Below are positions 43,844 through 53,700 of a stretch of DNA of 64,000 nt, in pieces (within the stretch, counting starts at the first letter, position 1; every line of letters starts with the position of its first letter). Source of the DNA: CAJQQY01 sp045106765 (lineage in GTDB: Bacteria > Bacteroidota > Bacteroidia > Chitinophagales > Saprospiraceae); NCBI GenBank assembly GCA_045106765.1, contig JBGCFD010000067.1, positions 62,001 to 126,000 on the forward strand. The letters run 5' to 3'. Position numbers and translations under genes: made by a program. Below the pieces are notes generated by a model that was not told the DNA's origin, searched no databases, and saw only the letters and a list, made by a program, of their open reading frames with translations.

Positions 43844-44452
43844 ATGAAAAATAATATCCTATTCTGCACTTTATTCCTGTTCCATACTTCCCTTTTTGCT
43901 CAAAGCGAGCATAAAAATTTAAAACTTTCCGTACAAACTGATTTGGCTGCTTACACCACATTAGGTGGTTGGAGTCTTTGGGGAGTGGCTCAACTTCACC
44001 AAAATAACATTGCTCTTGCCTACATAAACTACCCTAACCGAAACAAGGATACTTATGATGAAACTGGTATCAAAGAAATTGATCGTTTTGCCAGATTACA
44101 ATTAACAAGATACTTTAAGCCTACTTCCAAATTAAAACAATTCTTTTACGGAATTAATGCCGAATATCATTGGCGTGAACTAGAGGAAGATAATAATCCA
44201 AATGAAATATTAGATGATACACATTGGAAGTTGGGAGCAGTAATTGGTTATGAATGGTCTCCTTGGAATAAAAAAGAGAATACACTTAACAACCTATCCA
44301 TTATCCCTTGGTTAGGACTTAACTATTTCCCAAATCAAAATGTGCCCGTTCGAGTATTCGAAAATTCGGGAAACGTATATGGACTTACATCAACGACGGT
44401 AGTAGATATTCCTTTTGGTATAAATATCAGTTACTCATTTTTCAAAAAATAA
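43844..44452 (+). CDS. Small exported barrel-like protein
   Basis: A 202-aa exported protein (signal MKNNILFCTLFLFHTSLFAQ) with alternating strands and aromatic girdle residues (LQLTRYFKPTSKLKQFFYGI; GAVIGYEWSPWN) ending in GINISYSFFKK, like a small eight-stranded outer-membrane barrel. No family recognised. It is 12 bp upstream of the lipoprotein gene that follows, so it probably heads a four-gene cassette (43844-47086). Confidence 0.6.
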   Translation: MKNNILFCTLFLFHTSLFAQSEHKNLKLSVQTDLAAYTTLGGWSLWGVAQLHQNNIALAYINYPNRNKDTYDETGIKEIDRFARLQLTRYFKPTSKLKQFFYGINAEYHWRELEEDNNPNEILDDTHWKLGAVIGYEWSPWNKKENTLNNLSIIPWLGLNYFPNQNVPVRVFENSGNVYGLTSTTVVDIPFGINISYSFFKK

Positions 44453-44464
44453 AAATCAATAACC

Positions 44465-45748
44465 ATGTATAAAATGAAAATATTTTTTTGCCTATCGTTA
44501 TTATTCTTTCTCTCAGGATGCATTGAAGATAGAATAGATAATGTTCTTTATGAAGGAAACCTAGCCTCTGCCGATTATTGGTCCGATGAACCAAAAATTC
44601 TTTCAGCAGGTGTGGGGTTCTCAGATATTAATTTTGTAGATTTTGAAGACGTAACTAAAGAGAATGCTATGGCTGCTGGAGCTGCTTGGCTGGATGATAT
44701 GACTTGCGATCAAAATGAGACAGAACTATTTACTAGCTTAGTATTATCTTCGGCGGAAGTTACCTTTAAAGGAAAAATTGATCCCAGTTTATTTAAGGAC
44801 GGAGCCATTGGATTGGACGGACAACCGGTAGTATTCAGTTGGCCGATTTTATCTAACACACTAAATCCAGAAGATTTCAGAATCACTTTAAATACTGGAG
44901 AAGTTCTAACTCCGCAACTAGCAGGACTACCCCCCAACTGGGAATACAATGAACGAAATTGTGTCGTCTTATTTAGTGAGGTCAGTAATCGATTACCGAG
45001 TTCAGATCCCAATGCTCGTTTTCCAATAAAATGCGAAATAGTAGATGATGCAACCCCATTAATGTTAATTGGTCCAAATCAAGAAATGGTTAGTGCAGTT
45101 GGATTATCTTGGGAAACCACAACAAGTCCTTACGATGAAAATCAAGGGCCTCGTTTGGTAGGAGCCAAACTAAATTTTTGTGGAACATCGGCAAAAGGAG
45201 AAGGAGTTGGTGGAAGTGTTTTAGAAGGCGATAATCACCCCAATGATGAGTTCTCTTTGTATGGTGGAGGAGATTTTAGACTTCGAATGTTGACAACAGG
45301 TGGTTTTTCTCCTGATGGAGTTCGTGGTGTTCAACCGACTGATTTTGAAAAATTCTTTAGAATACATGCAGAAGGGGAAGATGGGGAAACCGTTTTAATA
45401 GATAAGGTAGGGCAAGATTTTGAGGTCATGGGCGGAAAATTAAAAGTAGTTGGTTTATCAGATTTGGGACAAGCTAAAGGGATTTATGATGAATGTTACA
45501 CAGAAGATAGGGACAATTATATTGACATTATTTTGGTAGGAGATGAGGCCGCGGCTAGAAATATAACTTTCCTTGAAATCCCAAGTTTGGCAGGAGGTTA
45601 TAGTGCCTTTTATAATCCAGGAGGTCCGGGGACAACCCCAACTGCTGGAGCCAATTATAGTGCAGCAGGTCCTCCAGATTTAGAGCCAGTTATTATTGCG
45701 TTGGACAACCCTATGAGAGTTAGTTATGATGCATTCCGATATAAATAA
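44465..45748 (+). CDS. Large outer-membrane lipoprotein of unknown function
   Basis: A 427-aa lipoprotein: the lipobox LFFLSGC puts the acylated Cys at residue 19. The mature part is beta-rich, Gly- and Asp-rich, with sequences such as GAIGLDGQPVVFSWPIL and FEVMGGKLKVVGLSDLGQAK, and a proline/glycine-rich tail (YNPGGPGTTPTAGANYSAAG). I do not recognise a domain. It follows the barrel gene after 12 bp and precedes the Crp-like gene by 13 bp, so the products probably act together at the outer membrane. Confidence 0.6.
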   Translation: MYKMKIFFCLSLLFFLSGCIEDRIDNVLYEGNLASADYWSDEPKILSAGVGFSDINFVDFEDVTKENAMAAGAAWLDDMTCDQNETELFTSLVLSSAEVTFKGKIDPSLFKDGAIGLDGQPVVFSWPILSNTLNPEDFRITLNTGEVLTPQLAGLPPNWEYNERNCVVLFSEVSNRLPSSDPNARFPIKCEIVDDATPLMLIGPNQEMVSAVGLSWETTTSPYDENQGPRLVGAKLNFCGTSAKGEGVGGSVLEGDNHPNDEFSLYGGGDFRLRMLTTGGFSPDGVRGVQPTDFEKFFRIHAEGEDGETVLIDKVGQDFEVMGGKLKVVGLSDLGQAKGIYDECYTEDRDNYIDIILVGDEAAARNITFLEIPSLAGGYSAFYNPGGPGTTPTAGANYSAAGPPDLEPVIIALDNPMRVSYDAFRYK

Positions 45749-45761
45749 AAAAGGAATTAAA

Positions 45762-46349
45762 ATGAAAGAACAATTAGAATATTTTATTAGGTCAAGATTG
45801 AAAAATCCTAACAACCATGAAATTAAATCTATTCTAGAAATTTTCCATTTAAAGCATTTTCAAAAAGGTGAATATTTCAAACGGCATGAAAATATTTGCA
45901 AGCACCTGGGATTTGTATTGGAAGGGAGTGTCAGACATTATGCTATTAAGAATAATGGTAGTGAAATGACTGGTAGAATTTCTAAGAAAAACGATTTCGT
46001 TACAGACATTATTAGTGTAAGAACCAAAGGAGAAACGCCCATTTCGATTAAAGCTATAGAATCCAGTTCTATCTTGATAGCTACCACAAATGATGTCGAT
46101 CATCTTCTCGAAACCAACTTAACCTTCAATAGACTTTTAAGAGAGTACATGGCAGATAATGTCGTAGAAATGGGAAAGATGCGTTTGCTATTTTTAATGG
46201 GTACTGCCAAGGAACGCTATAAACTCATTCTAGAAAATAATCCAAATTTACTAAAGAGTGTTCCACTTAGATTCATCGCTTCTATGATCGGAATTACCCC
46301 CACTCAATTAAGTAGAATTAGAAATAAGAATAAAAACCAATTAAAATGA
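45762..46349 (+). CDS. Crp/Fnr-family transcriptional regulator
   Basis: A 195-aa regulator; I chose ATG 45762 (MKEQLEYFIRSRLK) because the earlier ATG at 45726 overlaps the preceding gene. The N-terminal ~120 residues form a cyclic-nucleotide-binding-like barrel (QKGEYFKRHENICKHLGFV; FVTDIISVRTKGETPISIKA). A C-terminal winged helix has a recognition helix in IASMIGITPTQLSRIRNKN. Bacteroidota Crp/Fnr proteins of this size often answer to redox or metabolite cues. It is embedded in the barrel/lipoprotein cassette, which is its probable target. Confidence 0.85.
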   Translation: MKEQLEYFIRSRLKNPNNHEIKSILEIFHLKHFQKGEYFKRHENICKHLGFVLEGSVRHYAIKNNGSEMTGRISKKNDFVTDIISVRTKGETPISIKAIESSSILIATTNDVDHLLETNLTFNRLLREYMADNVVEMGKMRLLFLMGTAKERYKLILENNPNLLKSVPLRFIASMIGITPTQLSRIRNKNKNQLK

Positions 46350-47086
46350 ATGACGAAATAAAAGTATTTATATTTTTCATATTACTAATATCTTCTTGTG
46401 GTTTTCCAACCGTAGAAGAATCAGGACTAAGATATTCAACAAAACCATCACTCAAAGTTCCTGAGAACATACAATGGGAAAAAATTGGTCTTGCTAAAGA
46501 AATGATAAACATTAGAGAAAAGACAGTAGTATTAAGTGGAGGTACAAATCCAATCCCGCTTGATAAATGGGAGGACTTCAAAGTACAACTTCCTTGGAAA
46601 AAAAATATAGATAGAAATATACTCTTTACTAAAACTGCGCTTATCCGATCACCTAATGCAGATGTTGATTGCAAAGACGAAGCTTGTATAATAGAAAGAG
46701 AATTTAAAGGTTACACTTGGATTGAATTAGCTGACCCAATAGCAATAGATTTTATTCCAAAAGAGACCGATACCATGAAACCAGAAGAAGGACATCTAAC
46801 GATCAAGGTGATTAAGAAGTGTCAAATAATAATATTCGAGGATGAAATAATTGAGATGTCTGATGATAAAGGAAACAAATATGTAATGCATGCAACTGAA
46901 TCTGGCAAACCAAATCTTGCGGTTAAATTACCTCATGGATTCTCCTTAAAAAAAATAAAGCTTGATGCCCCATTACTCATTGTTCCATTTGGAAAGGAAG
47001 GAGATTGTTATCTAAATATAGTTGGAGACCATCTAGGACAAGGCTATCATCAGTATAAATATACCAATGAATATTATCCTAAATAA
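46346..47086 (+). CDS. Hypothetical lipoprotein, 246 aa
   Basis: A 246-aa lipoprotein (lipobox ILLISSC) whose start overlaps the Crp-like stop by 4 bp, an ATGA-type overlap that implies coupled translation. The mature part is acidic/basic mixed with several Cys pairs (DVDCKDEACIIERE) and a C-terminal beta-rich region (APLLIVPFGKEGDCYLNIVGD). No family recognised. It is the last gene of the cassette; the next hairpin terminator downstream is at 47410. Confidence 0.6.
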   Translation: MNDEIKVFIFFILLISSCGFPTVEESGLRYSTKPSLKVPENIQWEKIGLAKEMINIREKTVVLSGGTNPIPLDKWEDFKVQLPWKKNIDRNILFTKTALIRSPNADVDCKDEACIIEREFKGYTWIELADPIAIDFIPKETDTMKPEEGHLTIKVIKKCQIIIFEDEIIEMSDDKGNKYVMHATESGKPNLAVKLPHGFSLKKIKLDAPLLIVPFGKEGDCYLNIVGDHLGQGYHQYKYTNEYYPK

Positions 47087-47106
47087 ATAAACAGTATTCG
47101 ATAGAA

Positions 47107-47127
47107 GTTGAACATTAGACGTTTTGC
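47107..47127. repeat. Heptad repeat fragment
   Basis: Three consecutive heptads GTTGAAC, ATTAGAC, GTTTTGC in 7-bp register, matching the unit of the arrays at 39291 and 56493. It sits just after the lipoprotein gene. Confidence 0.4.
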
Positions 47128-47195
47128 GGAACACATCATAATTCTATTTTGAATAAACTCTAAAGAATAAATATAATTTTCAAAGAATTTTTTTT

Positions 47196-47354
47196 ATGCT
47201 TTTTACTATTGTTAATCTAACGACCCCAAGTTGTTTTACACAAGTATCTAAACTACTATTATTTGGTAACGAAGAAGCTAGTATTCCTTTAAAAAATACC
47301 CTGCTGGCTCCCAACTTACTCACCCCTTGTGAAAAAAATAAAAAAATCGTTTGA
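47196..47354 (+). CDS. Candidate 52-aa small protein
   Basis: A short frame (MLFTIVNLTTPSCF... ending CEKNKKIV) with unusual codons for this DNA (CCC, CTC, CTG, ACC). A G-U-tolerant hairpin plus T-run at 47410-47447 follows. An overlapping minus-strand frame covers the same stretch. It may be a gene relic or a foreign scrap; I would not call it real without conservation evidence. Confidence 0.15.
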   Translation: MLFTIVNLTTPSCFTQVSKLLLFGNEEASIPLKNTLLAPNLLTPCEKNKKIV

Positions 47355-47791
47355 CCATAAGCGTTGAACATTTTCAATAAACAAAGATTTAGCGATATTC
47401 TATCATTTTAAAACTTCATCAAATTAATTTTTGGTGGAGTTTTTTTTATCCTAATAACTGATGTTACACGTATTTGAAAACCTGTGTGTGCCTTCAGCTA
47501 ATAACTCTACCCTTTAATTTAAAATTCATCTAAAACACCCTGATTCTCTACTTCACCAGATTATTACAAGTCATATCAACATAATATTAAAATAATATTT
47601 GTCGTATTTGTATTTTGGCAGACATTTTTATTAACTTTAACAAAATTCTACATCATCCCAATCTGTAGAATTATTCTAAAAATTAGATTTAATACCTTAT
47701 TTAAAACATCACCATCCAATGTAAAGCCTTCGCTTTCACATTGTTAACTATTTATTTCTATTTCTTTTACAAATTAAAAACACCATTCACA
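47355..47791. other. Long leader of the giant adhesin gene
   Basis: AT-rich region upstream of ATG 47792. Inverted repeats include AATATTAAAATAATATT (near 47583) and TCTAC/GTAGA around 47647-47673. I could not assign a -33/-7 pair. Most of it is probably regulatory or non-functional spacer. Confidence 0.4.
47410..47447 (+). terminator. Candidate terminator after the lipoprotein cassette
   Basis: Fourteen-bp stem with two G-U pairs (AAAACTTCATCAAA at 47410-47423, TTTGGTGGAGTTTT at 47430-47443) followed by more Ts. It could end the Crp-lipoprotein operon. Confidence 0.6.
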
Positions 47792-50700
47792 ATGAAAATG
47801 AAGTTTACCTCCCTTCTATTATTTTTATTATTTTATTCGACTACTATCTTTTCACAACTCTCTAATGGGTCAACCGCACCCAATTTTACAGTTACCGATC
47901 TTGATGGAAATACACATACCCTGTATGATTATCTAGATGAAGGTAAAACTGTTGTGTTAGATTTTTCAGCCACCTGGTGTGGCCCCTGTTGGAATTATCA
48001 CCAAACTCATGTTTTGGAAGATCTTTATAATGCTCGGGGTCCCAATGGAACTGACGAAGTAATGGTTTTGATGATTGAATCAGATTTAGGTACATCTGAG
48101 CCATGTATTTATGGGCAATCAAGTTGTGTTGGAGGGACTATCGGAGATTGGACAGTTGGAGTTTCTTATCCGATTATTAATTTGACTAGCAGCAATGGCC
48201 CTAGTGTCGGTAGTAATTTTAATATTAATTTTTACCCAACTTTATATAGTGTTTGTCCCGATCGAAAAACCTATGAAGTTGGGCAACCTGGAGTTTCAAC
48301 TTGGTACAATTGGATTACAAGTTGTTCATTAGAAGGGTCTGGACAAGTAACAGCTAATGAAAATTGTTATGGCGAGAATAATGGAGAAGTTAGTCTGACG
48401 ACTTCAGGTGGATATAGTTCTAGTTCTTATTCATGGAGTAATGGTAGTACCTCTCAGAATCTATCTGGTGTAGGTGCAGGAACTTATAATGTTACCGTTA
48501 CAGAAGGACAAGGACATTTCATTGAATTAGGACCTTTTGAAGTTACTGGACCAAGTTCAGCGGTAGAAATTTCAGTTAATAATGTTACCAATGTTAGCTG
48601 TAATGGACTATCCTCGGGATCGATATTAACATCTAGTTCTGGTGGCGCCTCTGGATATTCCTATCAATGGAATACTGGATCATCAGATCCAAATATTTCT
48701 GGTCTTGCAGGAGGAACTTATACTTTGACTGTTACAGATGCAAATGGATGTACTGATGTAGAACAAGCCACCGTAATGGAACCACCTGTTTTGACACTTT
48801 CTGCTACACCGTTTAATGACAATTGTGGCCAAGGAAATGGTATATTACTCTTAGGAGCTAATGGTGGAAACCAAGGATATACTTACGATATTGGAAATGG
48901 TCCAACTTCAAGTAATCAAATTTTCAACTTATACGCAGGAACTTATACTGCAACTGTAACAGATGCAAATGGATGTACGGAAATGACTAGTGCAACTATT
49001 GGAAATGATCCACCTCCTGTAGCTAATGCAGGACCTAGTGGAACACTTGATTGCCAAAATCCTTCAACCATTCTAAGCGGAAGTAGTTCTTCTTCAGTTT
49101 CTACATTCTTATGGTCGACAGCTAATGGAAATATTGAGTCAGGTGGAAATACTGCAACACCTACAGTCAATGCTGCAGGAACTTATATGGTTCAAGTTAC
49201 AGATGTTGTAACAGGATGTACCGCAATTGATGAGGTCGAGGTTGTTGATAATTATAATTTCCCTAATGCTAATGCAGGTACAAGTCAAAATTTAGATTGT
49301 GGAACCGTAGAAGTAACCTTAAATGGATCTGCCTCTTCTTCTGGACCTAATATTACTTATCAATGGACGACCACCACAGGAAATATAGTTTCTGGTGCAA
49401 CTACGACCAATCCAATTGTAAACGCTACTGGAACTTATACCCTTACTGTTTATAATAATGCTAATGGTTGTTCCTTAACTGATAATGTTGTTGTTTTAGG
49501 AAATAATAATGTTCCAACTGCTAATGCAGGACCTAACGGGGAACTAAACTGTAATATAAATTCAGTAACATTAAATGGTTCAGCTTCTTCAACTGGTGGT
49601 ACTTTTACCTACCAATGGACTACAACTAATGGAAATATTACTGGCGGCGGAACTTCTTTAAATCCTACCGTTGATGCCTCTGGTACTTATGTTTTGGTTG
49701 TGACGAATACTTCGAACAACTGTACCTCTGAAGCATCCACAATAGTTAATAATAATACATTGGCACCAACAGCAGATCCTGGAACTCCTGGAACTTTGAC
49801 TTGTGCAACAAATTCAGTTCAGTTAGATGGATCAAATTCTTCAGGCGGAAGTAATTTGAGTTATGAATGGTTTGACTCTAACAATAATTCTATTTCTACT
49901 AATGCAACTGCAACAGTAAACAGTTCTGGAAATTACTCATTAGTAGTAACCAACAATGATAATGGCTGTACAGATCAGTCAAGTGCAACAGTTAGTCAGA
50001 ATACAACTGTACCAACTGCATCTGCCAATACAAATGGCTTAATAGATTGTAATAATTCAACTGTTACCATAAATAGTTCAGGTTCAACAAATGGTTCATT
50101 CCAATGGTCTGATCCATCTGGAGCCAATATTGGAAGTGGAGCAACTGTTGATGTTACTTTACCAGGTACTTATGAATTAATCGTTACTGATAATGATAAT
50201 GGATGTACTGCTCTAACAACGATTGATGTTGATCAAAATATCAATGAACCAACTTCAAGTATCGCTCCTGCAGCAAGTATTACTTGTACCACTTCAACTG
50301 TAAATTTAGATGGAAGTGCTTCTACTTCTGGAAATAATATCAGCTATGAATGGGTGGATCAAAATGGTAGCTCACTTGGAACTGGAAATAATATTGATGT
50401 TTCTGTAGCAGGTGATTTCACCTTGATCGTTACTGATAATGATAATGGATGTACTTCTTCTTCTATGGAATCTGTTACAGTAGATTCATCTCCACCTTCT
50501 GTTGACCCTGGATCACCAGCAACATTAAATTGTGCTAACTCTATGGTTACTTTAGATGGAAGTAATTCTGCTTCAGGAACAAATATTTCATACGAATGGG
50601 TTGACCAAAATGGAAATTCCATCGGAACAACTTCAACTGTTGATGTGTCTAATACAGGAACATACCAATTGATTGTTTCTGATAATACCAATGGTTGTTT

Positions 50701-53700
50701 TTCTACTGCTAGTATTCAAGTGGATGAAAACTATGTTGACCCAACTGCTAATGCAGGAAGTCCTGGTCAATTAGATTGTACTAGTCCTTCTGTTACACTA
50801 GATGGAAGTGCTTCTTCTACAGGTAGTAATTTTAATTACGAATGGACAGATGCAAATGGTGCATTGGTAGGAAATGGAATAACTATAAACGTATCCGCTG
50901 AAGGAACTTATAATTTAATAGTTACAAATTCTGATAATGGATGTACCGCTACAAGTCAAGTTGCAGTAGTGGCAAGTAATGATTTCCCAAGTGTTATGGT
51001 AAGTGGTTCAAGTGAATTAAACTGTGCTGTCCAAATGGTGACTTTAGATGGAAATGGTTCATCTTCAGGTACCAACTTTGAATATCAATGGTTAGATAAT
51101 AATGGTTCACCGATCGGTTCAAACATAACTGTTGAAGTAGGCAATGCTGGAACATACAGCTTAATTGTAACCAATACTAGTAATGGATGTTCCGCTTCTT
51201 CCAATTATATTTTAAATGAAGACACCAACACTCCTACTGCAGAAGCAAATGCTGTTGCACCATTAGATTGTTCTAATACGTCAACTGTGATTGATGGATC
51301 AGGTTCTTCAACTGGAGTTAATTTCTCTTACGAATGGCAAGATGCAATGGGTAATGTTTTAGGAACAGACCTAACAGTTGAAGTGAGTCAGGCAGGTACT
51401 TACACATTAATAGTTGTCAATTCAGCTAATGGTTGTAGTAATTCTGTCAATGCAGAAGTAACAGCGTCAGCTGATATTCCTGTAGCAAATGCAGGAGTTG
51501 GAGGTACTTTAAATTGTAATACAGCTTCTTTAATCTTAGATGGAAGTGGTTCTTCTACAGGAAGTGAATATTCTTACGAATGGACAACTAGTAATGGTTC
51601 TATCATGAATGGAGGAACATCGCTTAATCCAAATGTAAATTCAGGTGGAACTTATCAATTAACAGTTTTCAATAATGATAATGGATGTATTTCTACTTCC
51701 GAAGTGGTTGTTACTGAAACACCAGGGTTGGAAATCGCATTAGAAAATTCCAGCAACGTAAATTGTTTTGGCAATAATAATGGAGCTGCATCTATTGAAG
51801 TTTCTGGAGGAAATGGAACATACACTTATGAATGGTCTAATGGAGCAAGTCAAGCTTCTATTGAAAATCTTACTGCAGGAACTTACAATGTAATGGTTAC
51901 TGACCAAGATAATTGTACCGCAACTTATAGTGTTGTAATTGACGAACCACTTGAACTTTCTAGTAATACAAATACTTCCAACGAATCTTCTTTCCAAGGA
52001 AATAATGGTTCAGCAACTGCTAATCCTTCAGGAGGAGCAATGGGCTATTCTTACCTTTGGAGTAATGGTTCAACTGATGCAACAATTTCAAATCTAGCGC
52101 CAGGAACTTATTCTGTTGTTATTACTGATGCCAATGGATGTACAACTGAAGAAACAGTTACCATTGAAGAATTTATATGTACTGTTGCCTCTGATGTTTC
52201 TTCTATCAATGTAAGTTGTAATGGAGCAAACGATGGACAAGCAACAGCTTCCTTGACTCAAGGTTCAGGAACGCCAACTTTTGAATGGAGTAATGGTGCA
52301 ACGACAAGTTCTGTTGCTAATCTGGGAGCAGGAACATTTACAGTAGTTATTACAGATGGAAATAACTGTCCAAGTATTCAAGAAATAACGATCACAGAAC
52401 CTGCTGCAATTAATACTTCTGTAATTGATGTCGTAGATGTTATTTGTGCAAATGCAACTGACGGATCTGCAACCGTAGATGCTCAAGGTGGTATTGGAAC
52501 ATTAACTTATCAATGGTCAACAGGTGCAATCACAGCAACAGCAACTGGCTTAAGTGCTGGAACTTATACTGCAACGGTTACTGATGGAAACTTCTGTTCT
52601 ACAACAACCTCCGTTGAAATAATTGCTAATGATGATGTTGATCCTCAAGCAATTTCTCAAAACATAACTATTTCATTGGATTCAGATGGTCTAGCTAATC
52701 TTTCACCAATGATGGTAGATAATGGAAGTACTGACAACTGTAATATTTCAAATATTGGTTTGGATAAAACACAATTTGATTGTTCTAACTTAGGAATGAA
52801 TGAAGTGATGTTGACAGTAACAGATGGTGCTGGAAACACTAATTCAACTATGGCAACAATTACCGTCATCGACGAAATTGGACCTTCCATCACTTGTGCT
52901 GGAAATGTAGTTTCCAATAGTTGTAATGGGGTTGCTTATAGTTTACCAACTGCAGATGATAATTGTGGAACTCCAACAATGGAATTGATAAGTGGATTGG
53001 CAAGTGGTGAAGTTTTCCCAGAAGGAACAACTGAGGTTATATACAAAGTAACTGATGCCTCTGGAAATGAAGCAACTTGTACATTTACTGTTACCGTTGA
53101 AAACACTTTGGATATCGAAACGATGAATGATGTAATGCCATCATGTAATGGTGATGCCAATGGATCACTTGCTGCCTTGATCGGTGGTGGAACAGCAGGC
53201 TACACTTACTTATGGAGCAATGGTCAAACAACCGAAACCGCTACAGATCTTTCTGCAGGAACATATACTCTACTAGTAACTGATGCAACTGGTTGTCAAT
53301 TGGAAACAACTGCAACACTTGCTGAACCTGAAGTATTAAGTGCTGAATACGATATTTCTGCGCCAGTTTGTTTCGGAGCAGTTAATGGATCAATTACCGC
53401 AATGGTAGATGGAGGAACAGAAGGATATTCATTCCTTTGGAGTGATGGACAAACTTCTCAAACTGCCATCAACTTAGAAGCTGATACTTATTCAGTTTTA
53501 ATTACTGATGCTAATGGTTGTGAAGTAATGAGTGCTGATCTCATCGTAGATCAACCAGATGAATTAGTCTTGACACTTGATAATGTGACCAATGCAACTA
53601 CCACTACATCTAATGACGGAAGTGCAGAAGTAACTATCGAAGGTGGTGTTGGTGGTTATTCTTATGCTTGGGAATTAAATGGAGTTATTATTTCTACAGA

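Noticed and set aside
47180..47377. A 65-codon minus-strand frame in the gap before the giant gene
   Set aside because: It overlaps an equally open plus-strand frame, has no promoter or conserved pattern, and its composition is typical of chance frames.
47741..47791. TTG-started N-terminal extension of the giant protein
   Set aside because: It would place 17 residues before a good signal peptide; ATG 47792 gives a normal export signal.
48943..53160. Several minus-strand frames of 60-110 codons inside the giant adhesin gene
   Set aside because: They are shadow frames caused by the repeated, Thr/Ser/Asn-rich coding sequence; they have no start context and no protein-like patterns.
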